A DNA stretch of 64,000 nucleotides, taken from assembly GCF_027580225.2 (NCBI RefSeq), contig NC_073359.2:16128001-16192000 (forward strand). The letters are read 5' to 3'. Origin of the DNA: Misgurnus anguillicaudatus. Its lineage: Eukaryota; Chordata; Actinopteri; Cypriniformes; Cobitidae. This document shows positions 23,282 to 35,493 of the stretch, one piece after another. The number at the start of each line of letters is the position of its first letter. Positions within the stretch are counted from its first letter, which is position 1. Made by a program: the position numbers and the translations under genes. The notes beneath the pieces were generated by a model. The model saw only the letters and a list, made by a program, of their open reading frames with translations, did not search any database and was not told the DNA's origin.

Positions 23282-23380
23282 TCCGCTTTACTCACAGTCT
23301 ATGTTGATATTTGTCTTTCTCTCATCATAGTCCACTTTACTCACAATCTATGTTGATATTTGTCTTCCTCTCTCCACAAT
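23282..23380. repeat. 49-bp tandem duplication
   Basis: TCCGCTTTACTCACAG... and TCCACTTTACTCACAA..., both followed by TCTATGTTGATATTTGTCTT, lie 49 bp apart within the LTR-like insertion. Confidence 0.85.
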
Positions 23381-24929
23381 CCGCTTACAGGAGGTTCCAC
23401 AACTCCACCGCGGCTTCGCCCAGGCTGTTTTCCTGCTCCGTGTCCTTGACACAACACACAAAGGTAAGTAGCTTTCCTGGTTTGTATTTTCGTTGCTCAC
23501 CCTGATTACTCGTCGGCTTTCTCTCTTCCACAGCCCAAGCCGAAGTCCTCCAGAGCTCACTCGTCCTGTTAGTTCCGGGTCTTTAAGTCACCGCTTCGCC
23601 CGTGGCGCTCCTTCCCCAACAACGTGCTCCTACTCACTCGTGGCGTCTCTTCCTCAAACAACAACAAACCCTTATTGTCGTCTCTTCTAGCCCCGCACTC
23701 TCTCCCCTCGCGTTCCTGCGATCCCCGGATCAGTGGGGCCTTCCGACTCTTAACCAGGGTGTTTGGTTTGGTCCACCTTTGGCGGAAACGAGCCCGCCCG
23801 AAGTCAACCGCTTCGCCTTTGGCGAGAGTGAGTTTGCCCAAAATCAGCCTCTCTTCCTGCATCTTCACTCCTCCTTTTATCCTCCTTCAGTATGTGAATC
23901 TGCCCAGTCAACAATCGCCATGTAATCCTTCACACCTTTCGCAAATTCAGCCTCATTTGCGTTGCCCTGGGAACCAGGAAGTGACGGGTGTCTGCGATAT
24001 TCAATCCGGGCGGAACCTCTTCTCCCACTTTTTGGTTCCGCCCTAAGTCACTCCGTGACAATATTTCTCAACCAATCAAAATAAAGCATTCAACAGGCCC
24101 GTGGTATAAGTTCAGTTTAATTCAGTACATTATTTTTAAATTAAATTAATTAAACTGAAAAGTAACTTGCATTACTTTTAAAAAAAAGTAACTTAAATAT
24201 TAATGTGTACATTTATAAAGTAATGAGTTACTTTACTCATTACTTTAGAAAAGTAATATTATTATGTAATGCAAGTTACTTGTAATGCGTTACCCCCAAC
24301 ACTGATTGTGGGTGCAGTGGGGGTCAATGCTACAAGCAGGTGGTACAAGCATCCATTAAGCAGACCTGACCGCGAACAGCTGGGTTTACGGTGCACCACC
24401 GGACCTACAGATTTAATAAAATGCCCTTATCTAGCTATTGACCACTTTAATCTGAGAAAAGGCTTAAAGCCGATGTTAACGTGGCTCATATGCACAGTTT
24501 ACAAAGCAATAAATGAAACAAGATGGTTCTGAAACAAAGAAACACAGGGGATGTGCACTGGATCGTGATAAAACCCCACCCGCAGGACCCCAAGGCTCCT
24601 TGTTTTCGAGTGTGGCCATTGAAGTGTTTCCTGTAGGCCAAAAGGGAATAATTAATTGTATGTTTTAAATGCAAAGCAATTCCATCAGGGGAGTTTTGAA
24701 GGACTGTGTAAAACTGGATTTTGTGTGTCTGTTCCCAGAAGAGCCCAATACATCAGCATTGCCAAACACTGTTTACTCTGACGTCAACGATGCAACACAA
24801 CAAACAAGACCCAATATTTTGCAGATTTCAACTATAAGACTTGCTTTTAAGATAAAAGCAGCAAAGACATCACTGTGAAAGAAAAAGCAAAGGTTTCCAT
24901 GTTTTGTTTTGTTTTATTTACTGAATTAT

Positions 24930-25030
24930 TTAAAGGGGTAGTTTGTTTCAAAATGAAAATGTTGTCATCACATTTATCTTTGTATGTTTTTCCAAACGTG
25001 GCTTTTTCTTATTCCTCTGTAATAATAAAT
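24930..25030. repeat. AAAGGGGTAGTT-type repeat fragment
   Basis: Starts TTAAAGGGGTAGTTTGTTTC followed by AAAATGAAAATGTTGTCATC. This is the start of a very common fish repeat, also seen at 9965 and 51365. The right end is absent. Confidence 0.6.
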
Positions 25031-25103
25031 AAAAATTGTTGAGTTCAGATTCAAAATCCTGGTACGTCTGCGTCTTTCATGTTTTCTTGTAAATGAGTAT
25101 TTT

Positions 25104-26021
25104 CAGTGTTGCCAGATCTCGTGAGACAAATAAGCAACCAGGCCTGTGAAAACAAGCCCAAAACAAGCGACTTTTCTACGACTCCAAAAACACAATGCTG
25201 TTAGATTATTTTGGTCCAAGCTGTGAGTGATAAACACGCGAGACGGCAGAACGTTGCTATGGTCATTTCTGTGTCAATCATCACATTTTCGGGAGTGAGT
25301 CTTGTTCCGTACTGACATGAAACAAACATTTAGGGGATTCACTCCAGCATTTACATGCGGTTGTCATTCCCGAAAGTTTGCAATGTGTACGAGACCATTG
25401 AGGAGAACGGGGCTGCATTTTTTATATTTCTATGTGCTATCATGTTGTACGAGGTCATATTTCACACTTAACTGATACTCTGCACAGTGCTTTGAGTCGT
25501 CCCACACGACAGGTTGAATCCATTCTTTTACTCCTTTCTCTTTCTTCCAGTCTTTTCCCACCTTGTCCCAGGCATTTGTTCCTCCAAAAAACTCTCCTAC
25601 AGTCCAGTCAGTCAACATCAGTCGCAACTCGCACAGTAATTTAAAGTTTACATCACTCACTGACTACGTTTTCCTACCCAGAAAAAAAACAGATTGCCCT
25701 GCTGCTCTGCCTCTGATTGGCTAGTACTCGTTGCCATCTGGGTCAGAGCCAATTAAAAAACAGGTGTGTGTGGGAAAAAAGTGCTGTCTCCTGTGTGTAT
25801 GGGGAGAGACGGAGACAGGCTAGACAAACTCCTACATTTAAATAACTTATAGAAAATATCTGATTGACAACTTATTATGGAGCTGGGATCAAGCCCAAAT
25901 AAGCAACTACACTTTAGAAACAAGCCTTAAATAACGCGACACGCGACTACCAATATTTGTAAGCGACTTTACAGAAAAGCAAGCCCAAAGTCGCTTATAA
26001 TAAGCGGACTTGGCAACACTG
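25104..26021. mobile_element. hAT-type non-autonomous transposon
   Basis: Ends CAGTGTTGCCAGATCTCG and GCGGACTTGGCAACACTG are inverted and flanked by the perfect 8-bp duplication AGTATTTT (25096-25103 and 26022-26029). Sub-terminal AAGCGACTTT/AAGCAAGCCC motifs occur on both sides. No transposase is seen. Confidence 0.92.
25430..25660 (-). CDS. small ORF inside hAT element, possibly captured exon
   Basis: 76 residues on the minus strand, protein-like in composition, with a Trp/Gly/Lys-rich core (FFGGTNAWDKVGKDWKKEKG). It lacks the DDE or hAT dimerisation motifs of a transposase, and I do not recognise it. It may be a host or element exon carried by the non-autonomous hAT, or chance. Confidence 0.25.
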   Translation of the reverse strand: MSDVNFKLLCELRLMLTDWTVGEFFGGTNAWDKVGKDWKKEKGVKEWIQPVVWDDSKHCAEYQLSVKYDLVQHDST

Positions 26022-26183
26022 AGTATTTTTTATAAGGCTCTTATGTTGCGGTTTAGTCATTTAATTTCAGTGGCAATGAAAAGGTTATTAGGCAGGTATT
26101 AAAATGCCTAATTTTCCTAAATGTCACTTCATTGTCATTTTATTGGTATTTATCACATTTTTCACTGCAAAACCCTCTTAGTC

Positions 26184-26260
26184 AGGGGTGGGCATTCCTG
26201 TTCTTGGAGGGCCACTGTCCTGCAAAGTTTAGCTCCAACCCCTTTTGGAACACACACTTA
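26184..26260 (+). repeat. short fish repeat fragment
   Basis: CAGGGGTGGGCATTCCTGTT followed by GGAGGGCCACTGTCCTGCA is the left end of a common hAT-like fish repeat; the right end is missing. Confidence 0.55.
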
Positions 26261-26536
26261 CATAGTTTATTTACATAGTTTTTCAACATTACAGAATAAT
26301 AATAAACTCATCCAAACTATGACTTAACACAAATGTATTTTATGTGGGAATTATGTTGGTGACTAAAAGCATCCAAAATAAATCAAAACTTTGTTATATT
26401 TTATCATCTAAAGTTACCATACTCATGATTAGATGATTTTGTAAAAAAGTGAAAGTTGGTAAACCCAAAAAATGCAAAAAAATCCCACTTTACATATACA
26501 TATAGCATTTAAAATCCTCATTATTTTCTTATTCAA

Positions 26537-26585
26537 GTCTCTAAGTCGCTTTGTATAAAAGTGTCTGCTAAATGAATAAATGAGT
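26537..26585 (+). repeat. SINE/LINE 3' tail fragment
   Basis: AAGTCGCTTTGTATAAAAGT followed by GTCTGCTAAATGAATAAATG, the widespread 3' tail shared by fish SINEs and their partner LINE. No tRNA-like head is seen upstream. Confidence 0.6.
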
Positions 26586-26589
26586 AAAA

Positions 26590-28366
26590 TGTTATATCAA
26601 CTTTGGAAAGCATTAATTAATCTAAAAGAACCTCAAGAAAGGATTTTAAAAGCACAGTACAGTATATATTATAGGCTTAATACTGCTGGAGATGCTTCTA
26701 ATAGCTCCCACATAGCTTTGGGTGATTTTGACATTAGATGAGAAACTCACTAGTCCTAATAACATTCAGTCCTCAAATGAACCTGCCTCACGAGATTCTT
26801 TACGGGCTCACCAGACAGTAATGCTTTGCGATGCTCCATTAGTGCTCAGTATTAACTGTACACACTGTCACACAACAGCTCTCCAGAAGCTGGGATTCAA
26901 TAGGGTAGCTCATTAAGTTAGATGAGGAAAAGCTGATAGAAAAAATGGTGCATATATGGCTTGGGGTGGGTTCTAAAAATTGTAACAGTTTTTGTGAACC
27001 TTTCTTCTGTAGGATCCCAATCGTATATCATACGAGAAATGAGAGTACGGGTCAAGCTTATTAAAGACACGGCAGGTCAGCAAGAACCATGGTCTCGGCA
27101 AACACATTCTGTATAGTAGGAGTTGGGAAAATCATATGTTGTATTTCTTCATCCTTTTAATTTCAGTACCAGAGTGATCCTGAACTTCAAAGCCGCTTGG
27201 AATTTAATTAATTTTTCACTTTGAGGGCCACTGCTAATCTGCATCAAGATCTACTTTTATGCAGGCTACAGTACTGTGCCGGTCAGAATTTTCAGAGCAG
27301 GGCTGAGCAAGAACAGTATGAATAGTACAGCTTTTGCTTTGATAATAAAAGCCTTTATCTAGGCTAAAGTTGTTTCATGGCAATGAAGGCAATGACAATT
27401 GCAAACCCCCTCCAGACCATCAGCAACTGGATATTTCTCCTAAAAACAAGACAAAAACACTAAGAAAGTCATGTTTTGCAGTGTAGGACTGTTTTCTTAA
27501 AGCAATATCAATATAGTTGTTGTTCATTTTATTTAGATCATTATCTACATTATAGTGGCAGCTGGTGACTTCTTTTTTCGTGAGCGCTCAATGCGAAGTT
27601 CGTCACAACATGTATTTAGCCCGTCATTTGTGTGGTTCTTTATTTCAAAATATGTGTTCTGTGTGTTGAGTGTGTGTATGTGCATCACGTGTCTTGTCAA
27701 AATAAGTGCCTGAGGGTTTAATCTCATGTGTAATCAGAGTTTACTGTTAAGGGAGTGTCTTGTGTGTATTTTGTGAATGTGAGCGTCTCTTTTATCATAA
27801 ATGGTTTTGACACGTGTGCAGCAGGCACTTATTTTGACAAAACACGTGATGCACATGGTTCACATGACGCAACAAACACATATTTTGAAAACGCAAACAA
27901 CACACATGATACTATGATGTAGTTTTCATTGTTCCTTTTATTTTATTTTATTTTACTCTTATATTGCTGTCTGTATATTTATCAGTTTAAATAGTATTGT
28001 TTATGTATGCAACTTTTAATATTTGTGTATAATGTTTTGTGATTGTGACATGTGGATTGTTCAGTTATTTTTTTATTAAATAAATGTCAAACTAAATTAA
28101 AGTTTTTAAAGGTTTTGGGAGTGTATAGTAGTATATAGTGGGGGGGGGGGGCGTTGTAGTCTATCTGCATAGCAGGTAAATAACCAATCAAGTCACAAAG
28201 CTATGAGGGCTTGGGTTGGGCTAAATACAAAGTGTAACCAATCAAATCATCTCAACAAGAAAGTTTCAAAGTATTGTCCCAATATTTTTTTTTTAGTGTC
28301 CCAATAGTTGTCAAGTTTTGGGAAGGGTTTTTCAAAGTAACCAATCAGTGTTAAGATTAGACACCA
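26590..28366. other. intergenic, no gene seen
   Basis: AT-rich; a poly-G run at 28140-28151. Short frames here lack protein character. Confidence 0.5.
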
Positions 28367-28374
28367 ATGGGGAC

Positions 28375-30639
28375 CAGAGTATGTGAGCGGAGTGGAAAGA
28401 ATTTGCGCTCCGCGCTCAAAGCATTTCATAATAACTCCGCTCAAGCTCCACTCTGGGTGTACAATATTCCGCTCCTCGCTCCCTCCCCACGCCCTCCTTA
28501 TTAACGCCTCGCTCCGCGTTCGCTCCGTTGTAAATTTTAATTCTCTTTTGAAACAACACCAACCTTGTTGGCTCATTAAAATATCAGAGTCCATTGCAGC
28601 TCTGTAGCAGAATGCGCAATTTATTGTCCAACTCTAATAAAGCATATGGCATAACTGTGTCACGGACCGCACTGTAGCAAGGTAAATGCCGCAAATTATT
28701 TACAAATTTAAATGGCTTTTTCTTTTATTCTGTGTTGGTGGTTTAGGTTGTTAAAGCTGTATTAGTACCGACCTTTACATTTTCTTTCCAAGTGTAAGCA
28801 GAAAACTTGTTTTCTTGACACGTGCCTTTTAAGATTACACAAGGAATCTTTTGATGTTGTTTTACCTTTTAAAATACATTTGTATTTTGCCCCCATTGCA
28901 CTGTAGTATTTCAGAAACTCTTTATTTCTGTCTTTCTTTAAAGGATAATTCCGGTATTTAACACTTTGAGTCTCATTTCTGGTTTGTTTTGGATGAACAA
29001 CAGTGATGGACACAGAAATTTTGACAATGGGTCGTGTCTTGACTTTTCGACTTATTTAGAAGCGTCTCTTGACTGCTTCAGAATGGAAGTCATTAAAACA
29101 ACACTTAACACTTAAAACAACGTTCATTTTCAAAACTGTACTACTCACCGAGTGGTTCGTGGTGTTCGTTGATGATTAAAAACAAATGTATTGGCGCAAT
29201 GTATGATTTCAATCCGTGTTATTTGCTATAGTGGAACTATTTTTTCAGATACCTCACAACCGCGGATATACTTCCGCTCTATATGAGAGTCTGAAGCATG
29301 AATGAACGTAGTCCAACAAACTGTAATAAAACGGTAGCATACTTTCAAAATCAAGTTTATTTATAACACTTACACCATCCATTATGTTTTTTTCATCAGC
29401 AGAACAATAAAGAAGATATTTTGCAGAAACCCCAGTGCTCCGTCATGCAAGTCAACAGATCCGCACAATTTAAGAGCTAAAGCATATATATCCAATACAA
29501 CAGTAATCCCCCATAACTCCGTGTGACATATTGGCGTCTTGTGAAGCAAATCAATCAGTTTTTGCAAGAAACTGAACGTTATTTACAACATTATTAGCGT
29601 GAATGCCAAAGCAGGAAGCGCGTTTTCCGTTTGAGGCAATCTTCCACTGGTGCCGTTTGGTGGCTGTTGGCTATGGATGTTGGTCTCTCTGCGCCACCTA
29701 TAGAGCGGGAGCATAAAGCGCACTTCCTGCTTGGCAAAAGCTCTGCATTAACGCTGTAAAATATTTATATATATATATTCGAATCTCAAAACTGAAAATC
29801 GAATGTCTACCCACAGAACGAATATTCGAATATTCTGGTCCAGCCCTACAAATATGGGAAAAATTTATTCTGAGAGAAACCGAGCGAAAAAACAACAACC
29901 ACATGTAAACAGTCCCTTTTCTGTTTCCCGGCGGCGGAGTGATATATCAGCGAGCAATGAGTCTTCCAGAGAAGTCAATGGAATTTTACAAAATGCCAAA
30001 TAAAACACGACAGAAACTGTATTTCGCTACACAACTTGTTTTTGGTCATCAACGAACACCACGAACCACTTGGTGAGTAGCACAGTTTTGAAAATGAACG
30101 TTAAGTGTTGTTTTGATGACGTGTTTGTGCATGGCCGTTGACTTCCATTCTGAAGCAGTCAAGAGACGAGTCAAAAACTCAAGACACGACACGACCCATT
30201 GTCCATCACTGTAGTTCATCCAAAACAAACCAGAAATGAGACTCAAAGTGTTAAATACCGGAATTATCCTTTAACTGTGCTTATTAATAACTTATGAATT
30301 CGTCCATCATATAATGCAAAGGCGGAAATCGCGAGGGGGTCAGTAAAATATAAATAAAAACATAATAAATAACATGATATTATATTAATTTTGTGTAGTT
30401 AAACAATACAAAACAAATGCAATTGGGGCCAAAATATATGTTTAGAAACATTTTTAGTGTCCCTCCCTTGTCTCACAGTGTTTTTGGTTCTTGCTCGTGA
30501 CTGAGTGATAGTGGAGCTTTTTCTGAGCGAGAGAAAATCACGACGCTCCGACATTCCAAAAATCTGCTCCTCGCTCCTGGCAAAATCATCCCACTCCACT
30601 CCTCGCTCCGCTCCCACTCCGCACCGCTCACATACTCTG
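28375..30639. mobile_element. hAT-type transposon with nested insertion
   Basis: Ends CAGAGTATGTGAGCGGAGTG and CCGCTCACATACTCTG are inverted, with the perfect 8-bp duplication ATGGGGAC (28367-28374 and 30640-30647). GCTCCGCTC-rich sub-terminal regions lie on both sides. It was interrupted at 28942-30270. Confidence 0.92.
28942..30270. mobile_element. TTAA-flanked element with long inverted repeats
   Basis: AGGATAATTCCGGTATTTAA at the left is inverted against the right end, with TTAA at 28938-28941 and 30271-30274. The inverted arms extend about 230 bp (to about 29180 and from about 30040), far longer than in a usual MITE. The centre (29180-30040) holds AT-rich sequence and a CCAGCCCTA-type hAT fragment near 29840. 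No transposase frame. Confidence 0.85.
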
Positions 30640-30647
30640 ATGGGGAC

Positions 30648-31304
30648 ACCAGAATTTTGCAAAGGTGTGAAATTCCAGTACCTATGTAGGTGTGAAAGTG
30701 TTCCCTAACAAAATCTTCAATGGCATTACTTGCCATGGCAACAAATGGCTGCATATACCACGGGAATATCCCTTCAGCAAGATACAGCCAAATTTGTATC
30801 ATTACCGGAGTATCCTAACTTGGTGGAATTAAAAGTTTACCCTCAGTGGAACTATTAGATACTTCCGAAAATCAGTGATGTATACAGGAGTTTCCTAGTA
30901 CGGATACACCTCTTTTCATACAGTGGACGTTCCACTCAATTGGCCAGTAGCGCAAGCGAGACAGCTAGCCTTTAGTATACATATCTAGGGCGAATATAGC
31001 CCTATCGCTGCTTTCGCCTTTCTTCTTCGTTGCATAACTCCGCTCCTTGGGCATCATGGGATAGTGAAGTGTATGCACGCTTCGATATCTAACCGGAAGT
31101 AGTAGGTCATCCGGGTACTTTTCGCATACTGTTTTTGGAATACTACGTATTTGGACATACTACTCGCCTACTGCTTTTCGCCTACTATATAGTATGGAAG
31201 TAGGCGGTTTCGGACGAAGCACGAATTTCCCGACAGTAAACACATTTTTAAAGTGTCTTTATTATTACAGTGACTTCGTTATTACTGTAAGTGTGCAGTT
31301 ATGT
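30648..31304. other. intergenic with repeat remnants
   Basis: 31080-31210 resembles the end of a fish DNA element (CATACTACTCGCCTACTG, TAGTATGGAAGTAGGCGG). No gene. Confidence 0.45.
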
Positions 31305-31312
31305 AATGTAAA

Positions 31313-33306
31313 CAGTGGCGGGTGGTGCTAAAAAAATTTGGGGGGGCGCAAACACACTCAAAATCAAACTTTTACTCTAGTAATGCAGTACTCTTAATAG
31401 CCATTTATCAGGTGATGAGTATCATTAGGCTACTACTTAGCTAAAATGCTGAAAATGTTACAGTTGAAATCAAACGCACGAAACAAATGTACTATGAATC
31501 TGTAATGAACTAATATCAAGGTAATCATTCACACACACACACACACAAGCACACACACAAGCACACGCATGCGCACACACACACACACACACACACAGAG
31601 GTTGCGATAGACTTTTTCAATCTCCGTCATTTTTTTGATAAACAGCGTTGTAAAGAGTCCTTCACAGTCAGTTATTATCTGTCATTTCATATTTTAATTA
31701 ATTTAATTTTCGTTCACATGTCCATTTCTAATCATAAACTTACAAGACGAGCAAGTCAAATGTGTTTATTCATTTGTTTAGAGAACAGATAAACGTAGAC
31801 CGTGCATGAAGCAGATGAATTCATGTTTTTTTCTCACAGTGACAGCGGAGGCAATAAAACACGGAGCTTTATGCTGAACAGGCAAATATGAACAAATGTA
31901 AAAATCTGAATTGAACTAAACTCATCTGAAACCACCTTGTGTAATAAACGCATGAAGCGCAGATTAATGCAGACTCTTGTTATTAGATTTTGTATCTTTA
32001 CCTTAGACAGGCGTCTTGTTGCAGCGCTCCTATAGTGTTTAACTTCAGCAGCCATGCGCAGACCAATCAGTGTATGACATCAAAATATCGCGAGAATGTT
32101 TAGAAACCAGGGCGTCATTTGAGCAACACACTGCCACCAACTGGACATGCCTAGGAATTACATTCTCAAGTTGAGTTGTATGTGCAATCTGCCAAAATGG
32201 CGTTCAGATTTTTCTTTATCCTGCTTTAATTTTCTCAGTCAAAGACTTTTCGGTTAACGCGACCGAAACACACACTAAAGTTGCCTAATCACAGTCTCGT
32301 ACGTTTCTTTTTGCTTATATAGCAATAGCACAAGCACATTTTTCCCTCACAGACTAAGTAACGTTACATACAGTCCATCAGCTCAATATGCATGGTTCGT
32401 GAAGTTTCCTTAAAAACAGTGGTTTTCTCGTGGGTGCTTTTTTAAACTCTACAACAACAAAACTAACAACAAAGTTGACCAAGCCATGGAATATACCGGA
32501 TGAGCTCTCGCTCTCATTATGTCCACGCAACACAAGCTCAAACGCGCCACAAAAGTTCATGTCGTGCACGTCTATCACACATTCAGACTTTAAAACAGCA
32601 AACAGGGAAAAAAATAAAACTCAAGACTTACATGATATCCAGCTAGCCAACTCTGTTTGCCATGAGAAGTGGTGGAGCACACAGACTGCCATCATTTGAC
32701 TCCGTTGGTCGATCTGGTCCAAGCTTCTTAATCATTTATTTATTCAACAATTAAATACCTTGTATAGGGTGATATTGTAAGGATAAAAGCATATTTTCCT
32801 TCATCTCAAGATATTTCACTTGCTTTCACTGATCTGTACTGTAGCTATCAGTTAACACAGCAATCTCCAACGCGGTTATGAGACTCTGAGAACGATCCAA
32901 TCACAGGAGGTAAAAAACATTAAAAGCAATATTGATTCACTTACAACATAAGTGGGAGGATTTGGGGCGCACAGTCCTGCGCCCCAGGGCGGATCCGAAA
33001 CCAGACACTTAGAGCTCAGCCTCAGGTCACATGTTTTTACCCTTTTTCCTGACCTACATAGACACTTATTAGGGGTGCGCCCTAGACACACAAACATGAC
33101 ACACACACAACAAACTCGTTTTGATTTTTAATTGTTTTAAATAAATTATAACATGACTAACAGTGAAAAAGTACAACTAAATGATTTTATTTTGTATTAA
33201 TTTGCACTATATATTTAACTTTTTGGTAACATGTTAAAGTAGCTTTCCTCTCTGGCCAGCTTTAAGGTGGCGGCGCCCCAGCGCCCCTAGTGACCAGCCG
33301 CCACTG
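31313..33306. mobile_element. hAT-type non-autonomous transposon
   Basis: Ends CAGTGGCGGGTGGT and ACCAGCCGCCACTG are inverted and flanked by the perfect 8-bp duplication AATGTAAA (31305-31312 and 33307-33314). The 2-kb interior has no transposase and includes a CA microsatellite (about 31530-31598). Confidence 0.92.
31530..31598. repeat. (CA)n microsatellite, interrupted
   Basis: CA runs broken by AGCA and GCATGCG. Confidence 0.9.
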
Positions 33307-33314
33307 AATGTAAA

Positions 33315-33830
33315 TACTCTTAAATAGCGTCAACTGATATATTACCTGCATGGCTAACGGCTTATGTGTTAGCACTCTGATCTAGTCTGCCTGCTCTGCT
33401 ACATACTGTCATTGGTAATGTTATATTTTAAAGTAGGCTACATTTAATTACAGTAGGCCTAAATTAAAACTTTGCAAAAAACTTGCTCATTGCACATATC
33501 CCTTTTTTTATAGATGGATGTACGATTTATTTTTTTAAGACGTCGGAAGTAAAAGGTGAGAATATGTACTTAGGCAGCTTATGTTTTGTCCATATGCATT
33601 TCTCTGAAATTCGTAATGATTTCACCTCAGAAATATATAAACAGTTCTAAAATGTGAATCCTCAATCTCTTACATAAAAATATCCTTATGTGTGATAATT
33701 GTCAGTGCAAATAGGGAGAGAGGAGGGTGGAGAGAGAATTGGAGTGAGAAATTGTTCTGCTAGTGAAGTCAAAATTGTTATTCTTTCTTATGAAGCTTTA
33801 AAGTTACTGGATTAGCCCACAGCAAAACAT
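33315..33830. other. intergenic, no gene seen
   Basis: AT-rich sequence without protein-like frames. Confidence 0.5.
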
Positions 33831-33835
33831 ATTTG

Positions 33836-34006
33836 GCCTATTTTTGGAAAGGAGAAGTTAAAGTGTCATTGTCAAAAGTTGTTACATTACAGTTTCAAAA
33901 TGACAATACAGAGAACCTCGCTGTGTTCTCTGTATTGTCATTTTGAAACTGTAAAATATTTTTTTACAATGACACTTGAACTTCTCTTATCCAAAAATAG
34001 GATTAA
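33836..34006. repeat. long inverted repeat (hairpin)
   Basis: A perfect 27-bp stem (33890-33916 with 33925-33951) closes on an 8-base loop CTCGCTGT. Pairing continues with mismatches to about 33836 and 34006, giving arms of about 80 nt. Confidence 0.88.
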
Positions 34007-34529
34007 ATATGATTAAAAAATAGTAATCAGATTTTAAAAAATGTACTTTATAAAGCTGCCGTAAATGGAAAAAAAATATTAGCAGGGGACCATTCTTTGA
34101 AACCCCTAGATTTGGGCTAAAACCCCAATGTCTAAAATGTCTGGCTCTGCCCCTGAGGACAACACATCTATTGTATTGTCTTTTTTTCTTTTACTCTTCC
34201 TTTATTTTATTTTACTTGTTGATTTTTTATTATTGTTTAAAATGTTAACATACATAAAAGAAGCCAAGCTAATATAAAACATATGTAATAAATAAATATT
34301 AAAATTAAGGTTATTATTAGAATATGGCGGGCAACTCACAGACTCTGTGCGAGCAACCTGGTGCTATGTTGGAGACTACTGATCTAAACCATTTCATATT
34401 TTCAACTTTAGAAATGAAAAAAAATGTTTACTAAGCTTTTAGTTTCATATATTATTGAATGAATTGATTTCATAAGTTGATTGTATGATATTTGTGATGA
34501 GGTCAAATGTAACCCTGTCTGCAAAAATC

Positions 34530-35456
34530 AGGCCAAAGTCTCATAATCTATCTTAAAGTCTTATGTTAGTTGTTGATTTCATGACCTTACTCAGTCAATA
34601 TTAAATATATCAAGATTATATTTTCACTGAATGTTCATTATTTAGGATGATTTTATGTTGAAAACAGTAAATCACAAAAAAATGATTTTGGCTGGATTTT
34701 CAATGGCCCACTCAATAGGGTCAAACATTTACATAAAGAAATACCAAGCTTACAGGCAAATTTTTCGATCGATTTGCATAATTTGGCAAAATTGTCTGCA
34801 CATGTGACGTATTATAAAGGGTCTAGTGCTGTTATACATAGGGTGTCTTTACTCAGTGGTTGTCATTGGTCTTGTGGTATCAGCTGTTTACCCTGCTTGT
34901 TACCACATCAAACCCGCAACTATATGTGATGCGACACTTCCAATGCAGCCTGTGCTCCAATTTGCATGCTAAAGTCTGAGTGTCTTCTTTCATCTCTGCT
35001 CTTGATGTTGAAAGCACGAATGCTGAAAAAGGAAAATAAAAGCAGAATGCGTGGAGTATAAAATATCCAGGAGGTCTAGCTGATGGCAAGTGCCTGTTTA
35101 TGGCAACTGCCAAAAATATTTTTTGTGTGCACTAAAATCATATGTACATTATGTCTTCTTAATAAAATGTAAGATTTGTTGAGGATAAACATTTGTGTTT
35201 AGCAGTTTTTGCTTGATATGAGGTCAGAAGCCCCTACTTTATTTATTTATTTACAATAAAGTAAGTCCATTACCTTGGATAACTAGTGACCCATATCTGT
35301 GAAATCAAGGCTAAAGTCTCAAAGGTTGATTTTAATCATTGATTAAAATTTTTGACATGACCTTACTCAGTCAATATTAAAGATATCAAGGTTATATTTT
35401 CACGTAATGTTTCTTTACATTATGTAGAAGGAGTTTATGTAGAAAACGTCTTGGTT
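34530..35456. repeat. diverged direct duplication
   Basis: About 34545-34680 and 35310-35455 share blocks such as CATGACCTTACTCAGTCAAT and TATATTTTCAC in the same order. No gene is seen in or between them. Confidence 0.65.
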
Positions 35457-35493
35457 ACGGATGTAACCCTCGTTCCCTGAAGGAGGGAACGGA

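Larger units (their letters stand above)
21903..24060. mobile_element. 2.16-kb LTR-like insertion, possible solo LTR
   Basis: It runs from TGACTGGGTG to CTCCGTGACA, so TG...CA on either strand, with ATAT on both sides (21899-21902 and 24061-24064). On the minus strand there is a TATA-like ATAAAA (23880-23875) and an AATAAA (22011-22006), the order expected of an LTR, though 1.87 kb apart. No gag or pol is present. On the plus strand it contains an 81-bp tandem array of splice-like units and an intron-like segment (donor AAGGTAAGTAG at 23461, acceptor CTTCCACAG near 23532). Orientation is therefore unclear. Confidence 0.6.
21560..24304. mobile_element. hAT-type MITE carrying a large insertion
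   Basis: Ends TAGTGTTGGGG and CCCCCAACACTG are inverted and flanked by a perfect 8-bp duplication ATTGTGGG (21552-21559 and 24305-24312). Both sub-terminal regions are full of AAGTTACTTTT/AAAAGTAACTT motifs. Without the insertion at 21903-24060 it would be a short MITE of roughly 600 bp. Confidence 0.9.
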
